Source of the DNA: CAYGZM01 sp964354365
GTDB taxonomy: Bacteria; Planctomycetota; Phycisphaerae; Sedimentisphaerales; Anaerobacaceae
Direction: 5' to 3'
Assembly: GCA_964354365.1 (NCBI GenBank)
Contig: CAYGZM010000022.1
Coordinates: 1-37,447, forward strand
Length of the DNA stretch: 37,447 nucleotides
Below the pieces are notes generated by a model that saw only the letters and a program-made list of their open reading frames with translations, did not search any database and was not told where the DNA came from. Of the stretch, positions 32,430-37,447 are shown in pieces; position 1 is the first letter of the stretch; the number at the start of each line of letters is the position of its first letter. The position numbers and the translations under genes were made by a program.

Positions 32430-35400
32430 ATGGCGAGGAGATACTTTAACTGGAAATTGGCAATAGTCCTGGTGGTCGGTCTTGCAGTTCTGTGCGTGAC
32501 GGCCCTTGGGTTGCGTCAGTGGCAGAAGGAGAACAGGGCCGAGCGGGGACTTGTCCTTGGAAACAAGGCATACGAGGAGCACAGGTACGATGATGCCGCG
32601 CGCTACCTTGGCAGATATGTGGGCGTTTATCAGGATGATATATCCGCATTGCTGAAGTACGCCGATGCGCAGGTGAACATAAGGCCTCGTAAAGAAAACA
32701 ACGTTCAGCAGGCCATAAGGACATATCACATTGTCCTGAGGGAAGACCGGGCCAATTCCGAAGCCGCCAAACGTCTTATCGGATTGTATTTGGAACGGGG
32801 CATGGCCGGTGACGCCGAGTCAATTGCGCAGAAGTATCTTGAGACCACTAAGAGTCCGGAAGTTCGCAGGCTGCTGGCGATGGCGCTGGCCGGCCAGCGA
32901 AAATTCGACGAAGCAGTGGCGGAGCTCAAGAGCATCGTAGTTGATGAGCCTAATCAGGTGTTGGCCTACGAGACATTAGGTCAGCTTACCGAGCAGCTTC
33001 CCGGACAGTTTTCAGATCCGCCTGAGCATTGGTACGACGAGGCGATTAAGAATAATCCCTCTACAGCCTTGGCCTATATGGCCCGCGCCGGTTTTCATTT
33101 GAGGGGAAAGGATAATGCGAAGGCATTGGCCGATCTGGAAAAGGCCGAAGATCTGGATCTTCCTGAGACTGCCGTGAGGCTGCGGCTTGCGATAGAATTC
33201 ATCAACGCCGGCGCCTCGGACAAAGCGGAGAAACACCTTGCCGCAGCAAAAGAGACGGAGCCGACAAATCAGGGTCTCTGGCGAACGTGGGCCCAGCTCG
33301 CCTTCAGAACGCGGTCGCGGGCAAAGCTGTTGGAGGTCGCCCAGGCCGGACTGGAGAGTCTGGCGTCTCAACCCTGGGATTTTATGCCCATAGCGGCGGA
33401 ACTCTTTATCAGGGGTGGTGATCTTGACAGAGCTACGGAGTGTATCGACAAGCTGAACCAGAAGGACATAAATCCCATGATGGTTGCCTCCTTGAGAGGT
33501 CTTGTAGCCAATGAGAAGGGCGACCTGCGTGAGGCTGTAAAATATTGGCGGCAGTCAATGGCCTTGGGCAACAAGTCGCCCCAGGTTCAGCTTGGACTGG
33601 CAAGTGCATTGTCCGGCCTGGGCGATACTCAATCGGCGCTGCGCGAGTTGCGCACGTTTGTTTCTCAATGGCCGGATTCATTTGACGGACACCTGGCCTT
33701 GGCGAAGCTGCTGGCCAAGAGCGGAGACTGGTCGGGGGCCGTCGAGCATGCTCGCAGAGCCGCGCAACTTTCGCCGCAGAATGCCGAGGCCGCTTTATTG
33801 GACCTCAAGGTACGTGTGCAGTTGTTGGCGGCGAGTTCCGGAGACCAAAATCCCCAGGTGTGGGACGAGGTGGACAAGAAGTTGGCTTTGTTGGAGGGTA
33901 CCGCCGGCGATCCTCTGGAGATCAAATTGCTGCGGCTTCAGGTGGCGATACAGCGGGAGAAATTCACGGAAGCCCAGGAGCTGCTGGCTCAGCTCAAGAA
34001 AGATCATCCATCACATTTCAGAATCGCCATGTCTGAGGCCGGGTTGCTCGCGGCCCAGAAGAAAGACGATGAAGCAATACTGATGTTGGAAAAGACAATA
34101 AAGGAATTCCCTGATGTTGCTGAGCCGGTTTCTTTCCTTGCACTCTTGTTGGATCGCCAGGGTAATCGCGAGAAATGTGAAACGGTTCTCAAGGAAGCGT
34201 TATCACGTATTAAGGAGCCTCTGGCCCGTCGTGATTTGAGCTTGCTGCTTGCGCAATTGTACGAGCGATGGGGCCAGGCCAACAATGCTTATAGTCTGCT
34301 GGATGCACTTTCGAGAGAGGATCCCGACGGTACTCCGATAAAACGCCGGCTCTTGAGCAGCGAGCGCGTTGTTAAGGACCCCAAGAGGGCACAGCAGCTT
34401 GTCGATGAGATCAAGCGCCTTGAGGGTGAGGGGGGCTGGCAATGGCGATACGAGCAAGCACGAGTATGGTTTAAGGGGGCCGATTTCAATAAGCGAAGTT
34501 CCGAGATCATTTCGCTTCTGCAGGAGAATCTGCTGGCTAATCCGGATGACCAGGCAAGCCGGGTCCTCCTTGCCGATACGTACGAACGAAGCGGCCGCTC
34601 ACAAATGGCGCTTGCGACATACCGCGAGGCCCTGGGCAGGTCGCCGCAGGATGTACAGCTCATTATCAGCACCGTTACGGCGCTTTGGAAGGCAAATGAG
34701 CTTGAGGAGGCCGAGGGAATCTTGAACCGCATTTCCAAGGAAAAACTCTCCGACCCGGCGCTTCAGCGGCTTCAGTTTCAAAGTTACATCAGGCGCGGCG
34801 AATTGGGTTCGGCCGCCGATATACTGAAGGATTATCTCCTTACCGACCCCAATAATGTCTCAATCAGTCTGAATCTTGCGCTGTTGAAGATACAACAGAA
34901 CGATTTTGACGAGGCGCGCAAGCTTCTGGATGAGCTGCGAGCCAAGGACCCCAACTCATTGACGATAATAGTGGCGCAAATCCAGTTGAATGTTCGCCGG
35001 GGCAAACCAGAGGAGGCGTTGAAGCTGTGTGACCAGATAATAGCCAAATACAAAAGTGCGCTGACTTATGTCATCCGCGCCAGAACGTATATCTCCCTAA
35101 AGGCGATTGACAAGGCGAAAGAAGACTTTGACCGTGCCGTGGCGGTCGATCCCAATAATGTTGACGTATTGATGGCAAGGAGCGATTTCTATGATGCCAT
35201 ACGCGAATCGCAGAAGGCGACCGCCGATATAGAGCGCGCCCTTTCTTTGGATCCCAATAATCTGGAGATTCAAAGGCGCGCCGCCAGCCTGTTTTTGGCG
35301 TCCGGCGGGCGGGACAAGGTCCGCCAGGCAAGGACCGTTATTGACCGTGCGCTTGAATCCAATCCCGACAATGGCGCACTGCGACTGCTCAAGGCGCGGG

Positions 35401-36626
35401 CGCTGCTTGCCGAAGAGACGGCTCCTGCTGCCGATAGCGCCGCGAAACTCCTTGAGAAGCTTACGGAAGAATACCCCAAAATGGTCGGCGCCTGGGGGAT
35501 GTTGGGAGAAGTCCAGCTGAGGCAGGGACTGTCCGGAAAGGCAATAGACACGGTTCTGCAAGGTCTTGTGCACAACCCTAATGATAGATCGCTGCTCATG
35601 CTAAAGGCCCGCGCTGAGGCGGCCAAGTCGCCGTTTTTGGCGATTGCCACTCTCAAGGAGCTATTGGCTCTGGACCCGAATGACATAGGCGCCGCAATGC
35701 GCCTGGCCGATGCTTACATCGCAACGAACGAGTCCGCCAAAGCAGTAAGCGTGCTGAGAAAACAGTTGGCCCTCTGCGATGCGTCAGATCGGCGCAGATG
35801 CGAGGTTGCCCTGGCTGTTGCGCTGTACAGCAGCGACAGTAAGGCGGAGGCAAAAGAGATATTTGATTCGCTGCTCCAGGCCGAGCCAAACGACCCGGCT
35901 CCCATATTGGCGCAAGTGGTGTTGTTCGAGAAGGAGAAGCTCTGGAGCGAGATAGAGCAAAAGGCGGCTGACTGGTATCGCAAGCACCCCAACGACGTTA
36001 AGACGCCACAGGCTATTGTTGGGATTATTGCGGCAGTTGAGGACAGTGCCCCAAGGAAGGCTGCCGAGAACATACTGAGGATGGTGCTCAAAGACCATTC
36101 AGACAATGCTGAGATTGTACGTGGCCTTGCCGTTCTGATGCAGGTCGTGAAGCGCAATGATGAAGCGGCTGAATTCTACCGGCGCGTCCTCGAAATTCAA
36201 ACTAATGACGTCGTTGCAATGAACAATCTGGCGTGGATTATTTGTGAAGAGCAGGGCAAGCATCAAGAAGCGATTGAGATTGCTCAGAAAGGCTTGAAAA
36301 TTGCGCCGAACTATATTGATTTGATCGATACGCGCGGCGTTGCCTACTACCGAATGGGCAGCTTCGAGAAAGCCATCCAGGATTTCTCCGATTGTATAAG
36401 GCTCTATCCCGATGAGAGGGCGGCGGTTACCGCTGCTTATTTTCACTTGGGAAGAACATACACAAGGCTGAAGGAGACGGACAAGGCGGCTGAGAACCTC
36501 AAAAAAGCCCTGAGCTTGAACGAAAAGGTGGGAGGGTTGTCGGATGCAGACCTGGCGGAGGCAACGCGTATGCTCGACAAGCTTTCACCTGCCCCGGCGA
36601 GTCGCGACGGGAATGAAGGAGGATAA
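32430..36626 (+). CDS. Membrane-anchored TPR-repeat protein of the exosortase/EPS block
   Basis: 1398 residues from the ATG at 32430, which has AAAGGA at 32418-32423 six bases upstream. An ATG at 32409 would add seven residues and lacks a good ribosome site. One N-terminal hydrophobic helix (LAIVLVVGLAVLCVTALGL) anchors it, with no proper lipobox because Leu precedes the Cys. The rest is tandem tetratricopeptide repeats to the C-terminus, for example AIEIAQKGLKIAPNYIDLID and AKEDFDRAVAVDPNNVDVLM. Long TPR proteins (PrsT and relatives) occur in PEP-CTERM/exosortase EPS loci and are thought to scaffold export or sorting. At about 1400 residues this one is longer than PrsT (roughly 900). It is coupled to the regulator gene two bases downstream. 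Confidence 0.9.
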   Translation: MARRYFNWKLAIVLVVGLAVLCVTALGLRQWQKENRAERGLVLGNKAYEEHRYDDAARYLGRYVGVYQDDISALLKYADAQVNIRPRKENNVQQAIRTYHIVLREDRANSEAAKRLIGLYLERGMAGDAESIAQKYLETTKSPEVRRLLAMALAGQRKFDEAVAELKSIVVDEPNQVLAYETLGQLTEQLPGQFSDPPEHWYDEAIKNNPSTALAYMARAGFHLRGKDNAKALADLEKAEDLDLPETAVRLRLAIEFINAGASDKAEKHLAAAKETEPTNQGLWRTWAQLAFRTRSRAKLLEVAQAGLESLASQPWDFMPIAAELFIRGGDLDRATECIDKLNQKDINPMMVASLRGLVANEKGDLREAVKYWRQSMALGNKSPQVQLGLASALSGLGDTQSALRELRTFVSQWPDSFDGHLALAKLLAKSGDWSGAVEHARRAAQLSPQNAEAALLDLKVRVQLLAASSGDQNPQVWDEVDKKLALLEGTAGDPLEIKLLRLQVAIQREKFTEAQELLAQLKKDHPSHFRIAMSEAGLLAAQKKDDEAILMLEKTIKEFPDVAEPVSFLALLLDRQGNREKCETVLKEALSRIKEPLARRDLSLLLAQLYERWGQANNAYSLLDALSREDPDGTPIKRRLLSSERVVKDPKRAQQLVDEIKRLEGEGGWQWRYEQARVWFKGADFNKRSSEIISLLQENLLANPDDQASRVLLADTYERSGRSQMALATYREALGRSPQDVQLIISTVTALWKANELEEAEGILNRISKEKLSDPALQRLQFQSYIRRGELGSAADILKDYLLTDPNNVSISLNLALLKIQQNDFDEARKLLDELRAKDPNSLTIIVAQIQLNVRRGKPEEALKLCDQIIAKYKSALTYVIRARTYISLKAIDKAKEDFDRAVAVDPNNVDVLMARSDFYDAIRESQKATADIERALSLDPNNLEIQRRAASLFLASGGRDKVRQARTVIDRALESNPDNGALRLLKARALLAEETAPAADSAAKLLEKLTEEYPKMVGAWGMLGEVQLRQGLSGKAIDTVLQGLVHNPNDRSLLMLKARAEAAKSPFLAIATLKELLALDPNDIGAAMRLADAYIATNESAKAVSVLRKQLALCDASDRRRCEVALAVALYSSDSKAEAKEIFDSLLQAEPNDPAPILAQVVLFEKEKLWSEIEQKAADWYRKHPNDVKTPQAIVGIIAAVEDSAPRKAAENILRMVLKDHSDNAEIVRGLAVLMQVVKRNDEAAEFYRRVLEIQTNDVVAMNNLAWIICEEQGKHQEAIEIAQKGLKIAPNYIDLIDTRGVAYYRMGSFEKAIQDFSDCIRLYPDERAAVTAAYFHLGRTYTRLKETDKAAENLKKALSLNEKVGGLSDADLAEATRMLDKLSPAPASRDGNEGG

Positions 36627-36628
36627 CT

Positions 36629-37009
36629 ATGCAGCAGTTTCCAAGATCAATGAGCGAAGATGCCGGGAAGGCGGATTCCCTGTATGAACGCCCCAGGGTA
36701 ATACTGCTCGACGAGAAACATTGGTCATACATTCAAATGCGATACCATGTCAGTCCGCGCGAGCTTGAAGTAGCCAAGCTTGTTTGCCACGGTTTGAGCA
36801 ATAAGGAGATAGCAGAGGCTCTTCGCATAAGGCAGGGGACCGTCAAGACTCACATAAAGAATATCTACCGCAGAATCCGCGTCAAGAATAAGGTCTCGCT
36901 TCTGCTCAGGTTAATGGCTGATGTAAGTAAAATCCTCGGCGAATCCGCCGACCCCCAGGGCCCCTCGCGGGGCGGCGCCGTCATTCCCATCGTGGATGCC
37001 GAGGCCTGA
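36629..37009 (+). CDS. LuxR-type (GerE) helix-turn-helix regulator, single domain
   Basis: 126 residues, start ATG at 36629 two bases after the TPR stop, with AAGGAGG at 36616-36622. A short N-terminus (about 40 residues) is followed by a complete GerE DNA-binding domain: VSPRELEVAKLVCHGLSNKE, IAEALRIRQGTVKTHIKNIY and RRIRVKNKVSLL. There is no receiver or ligand domain, so activity would be set by level, by dimerisation or by partner proteins. As the last gene of the EPS block it is a natural candidate to control that block or the next gene. The C-terminal tail DPQGPSRGGAV is encoded by a copy of the GC-rich palindrome also seen in the LamG gene. Confidence 0.9.
   Translation: MQQFPRSMSEDAGKADSLYERPRVILLDEKHWSYIQMRYHVSPRELEVAKLVCHGLSNKEIAEALRIRQGTVKTHIKNIYRRIRVKNKVSLLLRLMADVSKILGESADPQGPSRGGAVIPIVDAEA
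36950..36970 (-). repeat. GC-rich palindromic element, copy 3 (intragenic)
   Basis: Read on the minus strand, it matches the core of copy 1 (1848-1868) at 19 of 21 positions by eye, including AGGGGCCCTGGGGG. It forms the C-terminal tail of the LuxR-type regulator. Confidence 0.65.
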
Positions 37010-37089
37010 TTCCAGGTCCTCCGCTGAATAGTGAAATTCCTCTACAGCAGCAGCGTGGTGCCGCATTTCGTAACTCCCGCTACTACGCC

Positions 37090-37137
37090 GTCATTTCGAC
37101 CGGAGCGATGCGCAGCATCGCGAAGCGGAGAAATCTC
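37090..37137 (+). repeat. Palindromic repeat of the GTCATTTCGA...GAGAAATC type
   Basis: Outer arms ATTTC and GAAAT flank an inner perfect 7-bp inverted repeat, GCGATGC-GCA-GCATCGC (37105-37121). It resembles a widespread intergenic bacterial repeat. Confidence 0.75.
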
Positions 37138-37210
37138 TTTTTCTCAGGTGCTGCCTTCCCCCGAAATCACATTCTTGCCTGCTACTCTGTCAAGATTGAA
37201 GCTATCGGTT

Positions 37211-37237
37211 GTCATTCCTGCAAAAGCAGGAATCCAG
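37211..37237 (+). repeat. Palindromic repeat GTCATTCCTGC-AAAA-GCAGGAATCCAG type
   Basis: Perfect 8-bp stem, ATTCCTGC at 37214-37221 and GCAGGAAT at 37226-37233, with an AAAA loop. This is a common bacterial interspersed repeat. The element at 10187-10237 is an interrupted relative. Confidence 0.85.
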
Positions 37238-37304
37238 TGATTCAGAGCGAAGGCCTCAGACGCTGTACTGGCAAGTGGCCTTGTGGCGATGAATCGCCGA
37301 AGTA

Positions 37305-37331
37305 TTGACTCCCCGGCGTGTTCCATATAGC
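37305..37331 (+). promoter_or_regulatory. Possible sigma-70-like promoter before the last gene
   Basis: TTGACT at 37305-37310 and TATAGC at 37326-37331, but the spacer is only 15 bases. A hairpin (37365-37394) would lie in the leader. Tentative. Confidence 0.25.
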
Positions 37332-37438
37332 TTATGGGATGTTCGGCGCCCTGGCCGCCGATGGGCTTGCCCGCCCAAGCGCCGGCGGGTGAGCTTTGGA
37401 TTTGGCTATTTCGGGTGCAAGATAAGGAGACAAACGAT

Positions 37439-37447
37439 ATGAAAAAG
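37439..37447 (+). CDS. Start of a gene cut by the right edge (MKK...)
   Basis: ATG AAA AAG at the very end of the window, with AAGGAGA at 37424-37430 at a good distance of eight bases. Only three codons are visible. MKK is a common signal-peptide opening, and the position just after an exosortase block would suit a sorted surface protein, but this is speculation. Confidence 0.45.

Larger units (their letters stand above)
37010..37438. other. Repeat-rich non-coding region before the last gene start
   Basis: No convincing gene in about 430 bases. It holds two palindromic repeats (37090-37137 and 37211-37237), a possible promoter (37305-37331), a hairpin with two G-U pairs (37365-37375 with 37384-37394), and a ribosome site just before the edge. 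Frames read through it translate the repeats, for example VIPAKAGIQ. Confidence 0.7.

Noticed and set aside
37269..37284. Sigma-54-like TGGCAAG...TTG site before the last gene
   Set aside because: The spacing between the GG and the TTG block is one base too long and the GC of the -12 element is missing.

Overview
The window reads like a chromosomal segment of a Planctomycetota bacterium, most plausibly a Phycisphaerae-type lineage. This is inference from gene families only: MoxR/DUF58 pair, LamG and beta-helix surface proteins, an exosortase system, and abundant short palindromic repeats. No rRNA or other taxonomic marker is present.

Layout. (1) 1-1641, minus strand: MoxR-type AAA+ ATPase followed by a DUF58 (von Willebrand-like) protein that runs off the left edge. 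(2) 1766-3301, plus strand: a secreted or anchored LamG protein with a transmembrane segment and a C-terminal PDZ domain. (3) 3316-8510, minus strand: a 1513-residue secreted beta-helix/Ig/propeller protein ending in a poly-Gly, Cys, hydrophobic, basic tail. Its 3' end overlaps the start of a CPBP-family intramembrane protease gene, which looks like a dedicated substrate/processing-enzyme pair. (4) 8511-9044: divergent control region with a near-consensus sigma-70 promoter and two similar small hairpins. (5) 9045-37009: about 28 kb of exclusively plus-strand genes for a surface or extracellular polysaccharide with exosortase functions. They are EpsI, methyltransferases, a Wzx-type flippase, two polysaccharide pyruvyl transferases, a glycosyltransferase/methyltransferase fusion, a B12-binding radical SAM enzyme, an O-antigen ligase/polymerase-like protein, two SDR-type sugar-nucleotide enzymes, GT2, GT-B and WecB/TagA-type glycosyltransferases, a nucleotidyltransferase-exosortase fusion, a Wzc-like co-polymerase/tyrosine kinase, a nucleotidyltransferase-like/priming glycosylphosphotransferase fusion, a very long TPR protein and a LuxR-type regulator. 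Many starts overlap or abut the preceding stop, so most of the block is probably co-transcribed. (6) 37010-37438: repeat-rich non-coding DNA leading to the start of another gene (MKK...) cut by the right edge.

How it may work together. The sugar-nucleotide enzymes and glycosyltransferases would build a lipid-linked repeat started by the priming transferase (30606). Wzx would flip it, and the Wzy/ligase-like protein, the Wzc-like protein and the TPR protein would polymerise and export it. The exosortase and EpsI would process surface proteins that carry C-terminal sorting signals.

Most unusual points. Two membrane enzymes (exosortase and priming transferase) each carry an N-terminal nucleotidyltransferase-like plus hexapeptide-repeat module, joined through linkers made largely of palindromic repeats. 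At least four kinds of short palindrome or tandem repeat sit in frame inside coding genes. A CPBP protease is coupled to a single large substrate with a Cys-type C-terminal signal.
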